DNA of 63,499 bases from the NCBI GenBank assembly GCA_025057275.1, contig JANWXQ010000039.1, forward strand, positions 1 to 63,499, written 5' to 3'. Both the position numbers and the translations under genes were made by a program. Source of the stretch: Chitinophagales bacterium. GTDB lineage: Bacteria > Bacteroidota > Bacteroidia > Chitinophagales > UBA10324. How positions within the stretch are numbered: position 1 is the stretch's first letter; each line of letters opens with the position of its first letter. Positions 26,836 to 34,936 of the stretch are shown piece by piece. Under the pieces are notes generated by a model that did no database searches, was not told where the DNA came from, and was given only the letters and a program-made list of their open reading frames with translations.

Positions 26836-29475
26836 ATGCGTCATTTTTTGATATGCGCAGCTGCAATATTTTCTTCTTTGCACATGCATGCGCAGATTCC
26901 CGGGCGACCGGGATCCGTTACCCAGCAGCGAATGATGAACGTGGGTCATTTGTATGGCCGCGTTTTGGATCAACGTACGGGCAAGCCGGTGGAATTTGCC
27001 ACCGTTCAGCTGTTTCAGAATCAGTTTGATACGATTACGAAAAAAATCGTCAAGCGGCTGGTAGGCGGCGCCCTGACCGAGGAAAACGGTGAGTTCTCCA
27101 TAGAAAATCTTCCCGTGTTGGGTGAGTTTCAGTTGCTTATCAGCGCTATCGGCTACGACTCGCTGGAACGCAATGTGTCGTTTGATATTGACCTGAAGCG
27201 GGTGCAGCAAGGTGACTGGCAGCGGGCCCTGGCAGCAGTGAACAAGGATCTGGGAAACCTGCGGCTTTCGCAGCGGCTGGTGGAATTGGGTGAAGTAGTG
27301 GTCAGCGGTTCCGAACCCTTGTATCGGGTGGAGCTCGACAAGCGGGTGTATAATCCGTCAAAAGACCCCAGCAATGCCGGAACTACTGCGGATGAAGTGC
27401 TTCGTAAGGTGCCGTCCGTTAACGTGGATCTGGACGGTAACGTAACGTTGCGTAATGCCACGCCGCAGATTTTCGTGGACGGCAGGCCAACGACGCTCTC
27501 TCTGGATCAGATTCCCTCCGATGTGATTGATCGCATAGAGGTGATTACCAACCCTTCCGCTAAATATGATGCATCGGGAGGGCAAAGCGGCATTATCAAT
27601 CTGGTTTTGAAAAAGAACCGGCGCATCGGCTACAACGGCAATCTGCGGGGTGGTGTTGACCGCTACGGCAAGTTTAATCTGGGCGGCGATATCAATGTGA
27701 GGCAGAAAAAAATTAATGTGTTTGCTTTGGCCAATTATCACCAGCGCAAGTCGGTAAGCACTACGCATACGGAGCGCGATGATTTTAGCAGCAGTCCGGG
27801 ATTGTTTCTGTTGCAGCGGGATACCGGCACGGCCAATGGTCAGTTCGGGTATTTCAATCTGGGCACCGATTATTTCGTTACCAACCGCAGCACAATTACC
27901 TTGAGCGGCAACTACACATTGGGCCGCTTTGAACCCTTTACTTCAGCCTTTCTGATCACCGACACCCTTCGGGAGCCTCCGGTCAGCACCCTCACCGAGC
28001 GCGTTTCGGATAATCGCCGTCGTTTCAATAATGTGGGAGGCACAATAGCGTTCAAGCATTTGTTTCCGCGTGAAGGCGACGAGCTGACTGCTGACCTAAA
28101 CTATAACGTGAACCGCGGCCGGCGAACTAGCCTGTTGGAATCGCAATACTTTGATGCCGGCGGCCTGAACCCTTCGCCTGTATTTGTTCAGGAAGAAAGC
28201 GGCAGCACCGGATTTTCCTTATTTGTCGGACAAACCGATTACAAACGAAAAATCAACAAGAACAGCAAGCTGGAAACAGGCCTGCGGTTTAGCCAGCGCA
28301 TCTTCGACTCCCAAAACGACATCTGGATTCGCAACCCCATAACCGGCGACACAATTCCAGTAGACGATTTCAATAATTATCAATACAATGATCGGGTGCT
28401 GGCTGCCTACGCCACCTTCGGTAATCAGATTAGGCAGTTTCAGTATCAGTTCGGTCTGCGTGCCGAAAGCTATTTTTACGATGGCCGCCTTACGGATACC
28501 ACCCTGGAATATGCCAATCATTATCCGGTCAGTCTTTTTCCGAGTGCCGCCATCTCTTACGAACTGAGCAACAACAGCCACCTGCAGCTCAACTACAGCC
28601 GCCGTATCGACCGACCCGGCTTTTTCCAGCTTTGGCCATACATGGATTACAGCGACTCGCTGAACCTTTCCCGGGGCAATCCGGGCCTGAAACCACAGTT
28701 TACCCACACCGTGGAACTAGGCTGGGAGGAACAGATGGAAAACAACAGCAGTCTGGCAGTTACCGCCTATTACAAATACACCACCAACATGATCACCCGC
28801 TATCAGCAGCTGGAACTGGATCCGGAGCTGCAGCAGGAGGTGATTGTCAACACGTTTCAGAATGCTGATGCCAGCAGTATGGCCGGTGTGGAACTTTCTG
28901 CCATGCTCAATTTCGGAAAACGGTTTTCTCTTTCTATCAACCCCAACGTGTACCAGACTCTGATAGACGGCACGAACATCGAGGCCAACCTGAAGGCAGA
29001 GCAGTTCAGCTGGAATGCCCGAACCAATTTTACGGTACGCCTTCCGGAGCAAATAACCCTTCAGTGGAGCATGGATTACCAGTCGCGCAATCTGGTCATG
29101 CAGGGTGGCGGCCGGTGGGGCGGTCCGGGCATGGGCACCGGCATAGGCATGTCAGGAGCTTTTGGATCACCGCCGGCAACAGTTCAGGGATACACCGATC
29201 CGGTTTTTTATTCTGACCTTTCGTTGCGCAAGGATTTTCTCAAACAACGAAATGCTTCGGTAACGTTGTCGTTCAGCGACATCTTCCGTTCGCGACGCGT
29301 CAAAACCTATTACGATACCGATTTCTTTTACCAGTGGTCGGATCGCCTGCGCGATCCCCAGATGGTGCGCCTCAACCTGAGCTACCGGTTCGGAAAATTT
29401 GATACCCAGTTGTTCCGTCGAAAGAATCTGCGGATGGACGGGGAAATGCTGCAAGACCTTGGCGGCATGCAGTAG
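26836..29475 (+). CDS. Outer-membrane beta-barrel receptor (TonB-receptor-like, OMP_b-brl_3 type)
   Basis: A 879-residue protein. The ATG at 26836 starts a clean signal peptide (MRHFLICAAAIFSSLHMHAQ); the frame extends further up but through the tRNA and promoter. A carboxypeptidase-regulatory-like domain follows (GHLYGRVLDQRTGKPVEFAT), then a plug domain with TADEVLRKVPSVNVDLDGNV, IFVDGRPTTL and DRIEVITNPSAKYDASGGQ, and a barrel of the 'outer membrane beta-barrel family' type containing YSRRIDRPGF and GNPGLKPQFTHTVELG. A Gly/Met-rich loop (GGGRWGGPGMGTGIGMSG) sits in a late external loop. No canonical TonB box is evident. Substrate unknown. It is a single gene; the next gene begins 65 bases on. 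Confidence 0.9.
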   Translation: MRHFLICAAAIFSSLHMHAQIPGRPGSVTQQRMMNVGHLYGRVLDQRTGKPVEFATVQLFQNQFDTITKKIVKRLVGGALTEENGEFSIENLPVLGEFQLLISAIGYDSLERNVSFDIDLKRVQQGDWQRALAAVNKDLGNLRLSQRLVELGEVVVSGSEPLYRVELDKRVYNPSKDPSNAGTTADEVLRKVPSVNVDLDGNVTLRNATPQIFVDGRPTTLSLDQIPSDVIDRIEVITNPSAKYDASGGQSGIINLVLKKNRRIGYNGNLRGGVDRYGKFNLGGDINVRQKKINVFALANYHQRKSVSTTHTERDDFSSSPGLFLLQRDTGTANGQFGYFNLGTDYFVTNRSTITLSGNYTLGRFEPFTSAFLITDTLREPPVSTLTERVSDNRRRFNNVGGTIAFKHLFPREGDELTADLNYNVNRGRRTSLLESQYFDAGGLNPSPVFVQEESGSTGFSLFVGQTDYKRKINKNSKLETGLRFSQRIFDSQNDIWIRNPITGDTIPVDDFNNYQYNDRVLAAYATFGNQIRQFQYQFGLRAESYFYDGRLTDTTLEYANHYPVSLFPSAAISYELSNNSHLQLNYSRRIDRPGFFQLWPYMDYSDSLNLSRGNPGLKPQFTHTVELGWEEQMENNSSLAVTAYYKYTTNMITRYQQLELDPELQQEVIVNTFQNADASSMAGVELSAMLNFGKRFSLSINPNVYQTLIDGTNIEANLKAEQFSWNARTNFTVRLPEQITLQWSMDYQSRNLVMQGGGRWGGPGMGTGIGMSGAFGSPPATVQGYTDPVFYSDLSLRKDFLKQRNASVTLSFSDIFRSRRVKTYYDTDFFYQWSDRLRDPQMVRLNLSYRFGKFDTQLFRRKNLRMDGEMLQDLGGMQ

Positions 29476-29540
29476 CCAAATACGCTGTATCCTTGCACCG
29501 GCGTTACTCCTTAGCCTCGTTGTAAAGGCGGTTTCTGCTC

Positions 29541-31556
29541 ATGTCATTCCTGTTTCCCGGCATGTTGCTTGCCCTGCTGGCCGTCGGCATTCCGCTGGTG
29601 GTGCATCTGTTTGCTTTTCGCAGATACAAAACCATCTACTTCCCCAGCGTTCGTTTTTTGCGTGAGGTTACCGAACGGACCGATGCCCGGCGCCGCCTGC
29701 GTCATTTGTTGGTGCTCATCAGCCGGATGCTCCTTGTGGTGTTTCTGGCTCTGGCTTTTGCGCAGCCGTTCCTGAAGCAGCCGGATGAGGTGCGAACAGC
29801 AGGTCGCCAACGAATCAGCATTTACATAGATAATTCGTTCAGCATGGAGCAGGCCGCTTCTGGCGGAACATTATTAGACGAAGCCCGCGCCCGGGCGAAG
29901 GCTTTGCTCATGGCTTACCAGCAGGACGATCTGTTTCAGGTGCTGACCAACGATTTTTCGGTAGCCCAACAGCAATGGCTGGACCGGGATGAAGCGTTGA
30001 AGCGCATTGACGATATCAGCCTCTCAGCTAAAAGCCGCACGCTGCAGGAGGTTTTGCGCCGTCAGCAGGATGCTCTGTCCGGAGCACCGGGCCGTTCGTT
30101 TCTGATCAGTGATTTTCAGAAAAACCTGATCCGCGAAATGCCTGTACGCGATTCTCTGCTGACCGTCACCCTCATTCCGCTGCAGGCCTCCAGTCAGGAA
30201 AACCTGTTCATTGACACCTGCTGGATGTATGCTCCCGTGCAACTGGCCGGGCAGCCGGCAAAGCTGTATGTGCGGCTGCGCAACCTGTCGGATCAGCCGG
30301 TGCGAGAAGGACGATTGACGCTGGTGATCAACGATGCCGTCAAAGCCATCTCCGATTTTGCCGTTGAGGGAGGGGCCAGCCGCCTGGATACGTTGTGGTT
30401 TACCTTGTCGGATACCTCCTGGAACCGTGCAGCCGTAACCCTAACCGATCATCCGATAACTTTTGATGACGCCTTTTACTTCACCTTTCCCGTGCAAAGC
30501 CATGTGAAGGTGCTGGAGGTCAGCGAACGGCAGGCTAACGCCTACGTACAGGCCGTCTTTTCAGCTGCCGGCTTGTTTCGTTACGAACAGGTGCAGGCTG
30601 CTCAACTGCAATACGACCGTTTGCGATTGGCAGATTTCATTATCGTTTCGGATCTGGCCGAACTCTCCTCCGGTATGGCCGCAGCCTTACGGGCTTTTTT
30701 GGAAGAAGGGGGAAATGTGGCCATTTTTCCTCCTTCCAATGCCCGCCTGGATGGTTACAACAGTTTTTTCCAGGCTGTGCAGGCAGGCCAACTGTTGCCC
30801 TGGCGCAGCGGCACGCAGCAGTTGAGCAGGATCAATGCCGAAGATGAATTTGTCCGCGGCGTATTCAGCCGCTTGCCGGACCAAACAGCCTGGCCTCAGG
30901 CAACCGGTTTGTTTGCCTTTCAGCGCGAGGCCAGAACGCTGAGCCGCCCGTTGTGGTCCTGTTCGGATGGTTCTGCCGTTTTGGTAAAGGTGCCGGTGGG
31001 ACGCGGCTGGTTGTTCATCAGCGCCCTGCCCTTAAGCCGCGACCACAGCGACTGGGTGCTGCATCCTTTATTTGCGCCGGTCTTGTTCAATATGGCCGCC
31101 ATGCGCGCCTACGTCCCTGCACATGCCTATCCAATTGGTGCGGAAGGGCGCCTGCTGGTCAAAGCCGATGCGCTGTCCAGCGATGCCGTGCTGCAGCTCC
31201 GCAATGCCTCAGGTGGCTATATTCCGCCCCAGCGGCGTGAACAGCGTGCCGTGGTTTTGTTTTTGGGACATAACGATGAGCAACCGGGTTTTTATGAAAT
31301 CACCGATGCCGCCAAACGCTCCTATGGCTGGGTGGCGTTTAATCACAATCGTTCCGAATCGGATTTTACTTTTTTGAATACGAAAGAAATAGCCCAACTG
31401 GCTGCATCATTGGATGCGCGGGTGTTGGATCAGCCCGCCAGCCAACTGGCCGGCACGCTATCCGGTCACGTGGCCGGCATAAGCCTCTGGAAACTTTCCC
31501 TTATTTTGGCCCTGTTGTTTCTGCTGCTGGAAACAGCCCTGCTCAAAGTCCGATAA
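29541..31556 (+). CDS. BatA-domain / von Willebrand factor A membrane protein
   Basis: A 671-residue inner-membrane protein. The N-terminus is the BatA domain: a hydrophobic helix (FPGMLLALLAVGIPLVVHLF), the FRRYKTIYFPSVRFLREV linker and a second helix (LVLISRMLLVVFLALAFAQPF). A VWA-like domain follows with the MIDAS-type motif YIDNSFSM (DxSxS). A long periplasmic region with a glutamine-amidotransferase-like section (IIVSDLAELSSGMAAALRAF, then LEEGGNVAIF) leads to a C-terminal helix (LSLILALLFLLLETALL). Family members belong to Bacteroidota envelope operons; the role is unknown. It is first in a tight series with the dihydroorotase-like, DUF4199 and glycosyltransferase genes (6 bases to the next start). 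Confidence 0.9.
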   Translation: MSFLFPGMLLALLAVGIPLVVHLFAFRRYKTIYFPSVRFLREVTERTDARRRLRHLLVLISRMLLVVFLALAFAQPFLKQPDEVRTAGRQRISIYIDNSFSMEQAASGGTLLDEARARAKALLMAYQQDDLFQVLTNDFSVAQQQWLDRDEALKRIDDISLSAKSRTLQEVLRRQQDALSGAPGRSFLISDFQKNLIREMPVRDSLLTVTLIPLQASSQENLFIDTCWMYAPVQLAGQPAKLYVRLRNLSDQPVREGRLTLVINDAVKAISDFAVEGGASRLDTLWFTLSDTSWNRAAVTLTDHPITFDDAFYFTFPVQSHVKVLEVSERQANAYVQAVFSAAGLFRYEQVQAAQLQYDRLRLADFIIVSDLAELSSGMAAALRAFLEEGGNVAIFPPSNARLDGYNSFFQAVQAGQLLPWRSGTQQLSRINAEDEFVRGVFSRLPDQTAWPQATGLFAFQREARTLSRPLWSCSDGSAVLVKVPVGRGWLFISALPLSRDHSDWVLHPLFAPVLFNMAAMRAYVPAHAYPIGAEGRLLVKADALSSDAVLQLRNASGGYIPPQRREQRAVVLFLGHNDEQPGFYEITDAAKRSYGWVAFNHNRSESDFTFLNTKEIAQLAASLDARVLDQPASQLAGTLSGHVAGISLWKLSLILALLFLLLETALLKVR

Positions 31557-31562
31557 TCCTTT

Positions 31563-32831
31563 ATGGGTTTGCTGATCCGGTCTGTTACCTTGCTCGATCA
31601 GCAATCGCCGTTTCACCGCCAGGTTATTGACTTACGATGGGAGTCGGGGATCATCACCCAGCTGGGTCCATCATTGCCCATGGCCGGCGACGATGTGTTT
31701 GATGCATCCGGTTGCTACCTCTCGGCTGGCTGGATTGACCTGATGGCGTTTGTCAGCGAACCGGCCGGCTCATCACCAGAAAAGCTGAATAGCCTGCAAG
31801 AAGCAGCCGCTGCAGGAGGATTTACCGGAGTACTGGCCTTCAGCGAAGGCCAGCCTGCTGCCGACAGCCGCATGGCCATAGGATACCTGGTGGCTCAGGC
31901 CTCCGGACGCCTGACCGACTGCTGGATAGCCGGCACGCTGAGTCGTGGCCGTGAAGGCAAGGAATTAGCGGATTTGTATGAAATGCATGCTGCCGGTGCC
32001 CGCGCTTTCGGCGATGCGCCGGTTCCCCTTACTTCGGCAGGGTTGATGTTTCGGGCATTATCCTATGCCAAGCATTTGCAGGCAGCCATCGTCAGTTTTC
32101 CGCATGAGCCTTCTCTGAGCCCCGGCGGACAGGTGCATGAAGGCAGAACCAGCGTGCTCCTCGGATTGCAGGGCATACCAGCAGTGGCTGAAGAACTGAT
32201 GGTAGCGCGCGATCTAATGTTGGCGGCTTATGCTGGCAGACCCCTGCATCTGGGGTGCATCACCACGGCGGGTTCGGTGGCTTTGCTGCGCCATGCCAGG
32301 CAACAGGGCATATCCGTTACCGCTGCCGTACCGGCTACCCATTTACTCTACGATGAAGAGCGCCTGCATCACTACAATACCTGCTGGAAGCTGTTTCCTC
32401 CTTTGCGAACAGCTTCCGATGCAGTGGCCTTGCGGCAGGGCCTGGCCGATGGCACCATTGATGCCGTTTGTTCCCTTCACCGCCCCTGTAGCCACGATGA
32501 CAAACTCGCTCCTTTTGATGAGGCCGCTTTTGGCATGATCAATCTGCAAACCTGCTTTTCCCAGTTGTATGCCTCCTGCCGCCATCTGTTGTCGTTGGAA
32601 CAGATCATAGATAAACTTGCAGTGGCCCCGCGGAAAATCCTGAACCTTCCCATGCCGCAGTTTTCACCGGGAGCGCCTGCCAACTTTACTATTTTTGACC
32701 CGGAACGCCAATGGACGTTTTTGCCGGAAATGAACCGGTCGGCGGCAGCCAATACGCCTTTGTTCGGCCACACCTTTACAGGCAAACCCGTTGCTGTAGC
32801 GAATAACAAACAATTTCAATTTATTCATTAA
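31563..32831 (+). CDS. Dihydroorotase-like protein with degenerate active site
   Basis: The 422-residue sequence follows type I dihydroorotases throughout: AGWIDLM at the first strand, HEGRTSVLLGLQGIPAVAEELMVARD in the middle and PRKILNLP near the end. However, the catalytic positions are replaced. Canonical D-x-H-x-H-x-R-E-P reads D-L-M-A-F-V-S-E-P, so both metal-binding His residues and the substrate Arg are lost. The HxED segment reads FPHEP, and the catalytic S-D-H-A-P reads S-L-H-R-P. It is therefore very unlikely to hydrolyse dihydroorotate. A structural or regulatory role, as in the non-catalytic pDHO partners of some aspartate transcarbamoylases, is possible. It sits between the BatA gene and DUF4199, with a 1-base overlap to the latter. 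Confidence 0.88.
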   Translation: MGLLIRSVTLLDQQSPFHRQVIDLRWESGIITQLGPSLPMAGDDVFDASGCYLSAGWIDLMAFVSEPAGSSPEKLNSLQEAAAAGGFTGVLAFSEGQPAADSRMAIGYLVAQASGRLTDCWIAGTLSRGREGKELADLYEMHAAGARAFGDAPVPLTSAGLMFRALSYAKHLQAAIVSFPHEPSLSPGGQVHEGRTSVLLGLQGIPAVAEELMVARDLMLAAYAGRPLHLGCITTAGSVALLRHARQQGISVTAAVPATHLLYDEERLHHYNTCWKLFPPLRTASDAVALRQGLADGTIDAVCSLHRPCSHDDKLAPFDEAAFGMINLQTCFSQLYASCRHLLSLEQIIDKLAVAPRKILNLPMPQFSPGAPANFTIFDPERQWTFLPEMNRSAAANTPLFGHTFTGKPVAVANNKQFQFIH

Positions 32832-33346
32832 TGGAAAGAAATCCTTCTCTGTTTCCGCTCGTTCTGAAATACGCTCTGATTATCGGGTTGATTGCGTTTA
32901 TCTGGGGGCTGATAGCGTATATGACCGGCTGGTATTTGCAGAACTGGGTCAATTACGTCAGTTATGCCATATTGATTGCCGGTGTCATTCTGGTGATCCG
33001 GAACCGAAGAAATCAGCAGCTGAATGGATACATAACCATGAATCAGGCCCTTTCCACGGGCTGCCTGTTCAGTGTGTTGTACGGAATTTTGGGTGTAGCA
33101 GGGTTTTTGCTCACAGTAAAATTCATTGCTCCGGATATGACCGAGCAGATTTTACAGGCTACCGAAGAGCAGATGATCCGTCGTGGCTTAAGTGACAGCG
33201 AGGTGGAAACGGCAATGGAGTGGACACGCAAATTCATGCAGCCACTCTGGTTAAGCGTTACCATCATCGGATTTACCCTGTTGTTTGGCGGCATCGTTTC
33301 CTTCCTGGCTGCACTGTTTCTGAAGCGAAACCCGCCCGAATTCTGA
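32831..33346 (+). CDS. DUF4199 membrane protein
   Basis: A 171-residue protein with four clear membrane helices (LVLKYALIIGLIAFIWGLIAY; WVNYVSYAILIAGVILVI; GCLFSVLYGILGVAGFLLTV; LWLSVTIIGFTLLFGGIVSF). Between helices 3 and 4 lies a charged stretch with TEEQMIRRGLSDSEVETAME. Length and pattern match DUF4199, a Bacteroidota family of unknown function regularly found beside a dolichyl-phosphate-mannose-synthase-like glycosyltransferase. The ATG overlaps the stop of the previous gene (TAATG), and the next gene starts 4 bases after its stop. Confidence 0.88.
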   Translation: MERNPSLFPLVLKYALIIGLIAFIWGLIAYMTGWYLQNWVNYVSYAILIAGVILVIRNRRNQQLNGYITMNQALSTGCLFSVLYGILGVAGFLLTVKFIAPDMTEQILQATEEQMIRRGLSDSEVETAMEWTRKFMQPLWLSVTIIGFTLLFGGIVSFLAALFLKRNPPEF

Positions 33347-33350
33347 ACGG

Positions 33351-34307
33351 ATGCCGCAGCTTTCCGTTGTCGTTCCGTTATATAATGAAGCGGCATCACT
33401 GGCCGAGCTGTGCCAATGGATTCGCCGTGTTTGCGAGCAGAACCATCTCAGTTACGAAATCATTCTGGTTGATGATGGCAGCACCGACGAAAGCTGGTCA
33501 GTGATCCGGCAGTTGGCGCAGCAGGATGCACAGATTCGCGGCATTCGTTTTCGAAGAAACTATGGAAAAAGTGCGGCGCTGCAGGAAGGGTTTAGGGCAG
33601 CAGGGGGTGAGGTGGTGGTTACTCTGGATGCCGACCTGCAGGACAGTCCCGATGAACTGCCGGTGCTGTATCGCCGGATTTGTCAGGAGGGCTGGGATAT
33701 TATTTCGGGATGGAAGCGAAAAAGAAAAGATCCCATCAGCAAAACATTACCCTCGCGATTATTCAATAAGGTTACCCGGTGGGTAAGCGGCATACCGCTG
33801 CACGACTTCAACTGCGGCCTGAAGGCCTATCGCAGCGAGGTGGTCAAAAACATTGAGGTGTATGGGGAAATGCATCGCTACATTCCGGTTATTGCGAAGT
33901 GGGCTGGCTTCAGCCGCATCGGCGAGCAGGAGGTTACTCATTATCCGCGCCGCTACGGAAGCAGCAAGTTTGGCTGGAGTCGCTTCATCAATGGCTTCCT
34001 GGACCTGCTGTCCATTCATTTCATCACCCGTTTTGGCAGGCGCCCCATGCATCTGTTTGGCACTCTGGGCCTGATGGCCTTTTTTGTCGGCTTCGTCATT
34101 GCGCTCTGGCTGGGCATACAAAAATTTGTTTTTCTTCAATATAAGATGACTGAGCGCCCTATCTTTTATGTGGCGCTGGCTGCCATGGTTATCGGCGTGC
34201 AGCTGTTTGTGGCCGGTTTTCTGGCCGAGCTCATCACACGCCACTTTGCTGACCGGCATAACTACCAGATCGCCGAACGTATCAGGCCGCTGGAACCTAA
34301 AGGGTAA
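33351..34307 (+). CDS. Family 2 glycosyltransferase, polyprenyl-phosphate sugar transferase type
   Basis: A 318-residue membrane-anchored GT-A enzyme. The N-terminal fold has the nucleotide-binding start LSVVVPLYNEAASLAEL, EIILVDDGSTDES and the DxD-type metal site LDADLQDSPDELP, followed by HDFNCGLKAYR typical of DPM1/ArnC/GtrB-like transferases that load a sugar onto undecaprenyl phosphate. Two C-terminal helices (LFGTLGLMAFFVGFVIALWLG and FYVALAAMVIGVQLFVAGFL) anchor it, as in GtrB. The acceptor and donor sugars cannot be told. It is the fourth gene of the BatA-DHO-DUF4199-GT series; miaE follows after 18 bases. Confidence 0.9.
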   Translation: MPQLSVVVPLYNEAASLAELCQWIRRVCEQNHLSYEIILVDDGSTDESWSVIRQLAQQDAQIRGIRFRRNYGKSAALQEGFRAAGGEVVVTLDADLQDSPDELPVLYRRICQEGWDIISGWKRKRKDPISKTLPSRLFNKVTRWVSGIPLHDFNCGLKAYRSEVVKNIEVYGEMHRYIPVIAKWAGFSRIGEQEVTHYPRRYGSSKFGWSRFINGFLDLLSIHFITRFGRRPMHLFGTLGLMAFFVGFVIALWLGIQKFVFLQYKMTERPIFYVALAAMVIGVQLFVAGFLAELITRHFADRHNYQIAERIRPLEPKG

Positions 34308-34325
34308 ACCCAAAAGACATACGAA

Positions 34326-34913
34326 ATGAGGGGCATGTTTCGGTTGAAGCTGGCCACCGATCCCCGATGGGCCGATCTGGCAGCCTGTTCACTGGAAGAA
34401 ATACTCAGCGACCATGCCTATTGTGAGCAGAAGGCGGCCAGCAGTTGCATCTCCCTCATTCAACGCTATCCGGAAAAGCAGGAATTGGTGGAAGCGCTGG
34501 CACCGGTGGTGACTGAGGAATGGGAGCATTTCCGCATGGTGTTGGAAGAGCAGAAGAAGCGCGGCTATCGGTTAGGCCCGCAACGGCGCGACGCTTATGT
34601 AAACCGGCTGCGCAGTCAGATCCGGAAAGGACAGGCCGGCCGCCAGTTGCTGGATGAACTGCTCGTTTGCGCCCTGATCGAAGCGCGCAGCTGCGAGCGG
34701 TTTCGCCTATTGTCGGAAAAACTCCAGGATCCACACCTGCGCCGTTTCTATCGTCAGTTCATGAAATCGGAAGCGGGTCATTACACGCTGTTCATGAAGC
34801 TGGCGCTTAATTATTTTCCCGAGTCGGAAGTGCGCAGCCGTTGGAAAGAAATGGTGCTTTTTGAACAGGACCTGCTCAACAGCCTGGAGCTGCGGGGCGA
34901 TCGTATGCATTAA
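34326..34913 (+). CDS. miaE: tRNA 2-(methylthio)-N6-isopentenyladenosine-37 hydroxylase
   Basis: Non-heme diiron monooxygenase that hydroxylates the isopentenyl group of ms2i6A37 in tRNA, an O2-dependent step. The 195-residue all-helical protein shows the ferritin-like ligand motifs at the expected order: ILSDHAYCEQKAA, EEWEHFRM, IEARSCERF and SEAGHYTLF. The upstream MiaA and MiaB enzymes are not in the window. A second ATG three codons downstream is an alternative start. The gene converges on cphA with 6 bases between the stops. Confidence 0.93.
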   Translation: MRGMFRLKLATDPRWADLAACSLEEILSDHAYCEQKAASSCISLIQRYPEKQELVEALAPVVTEEWEHFRMVLEEQKKRGYRLGPQRRDAYVNRLRSQIRKGQAGRQLLDELLVCALIEARSCERFRLLSEKLQDPHLRRFYRQFMKSEAGHYTLFMKLALNYFPESEVRSRWKEMVLFEQDLLNSLELRGDRMH

Positions 34914-34936
34914 AGCCGTTCATGAAGCAACGGCTT
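34913..34936. terminator. Hairpin between convergent miaE and cphA
   Basis: AAGCCGTT / AACGGCTT, an 8-bp inverted repeat with an 8-base loop, overlaps the miaE stop and the last cphA codons. There is no clear T run on either side, so its activity as a terminator for both genes is only likely by position. Confidence 0.4.
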
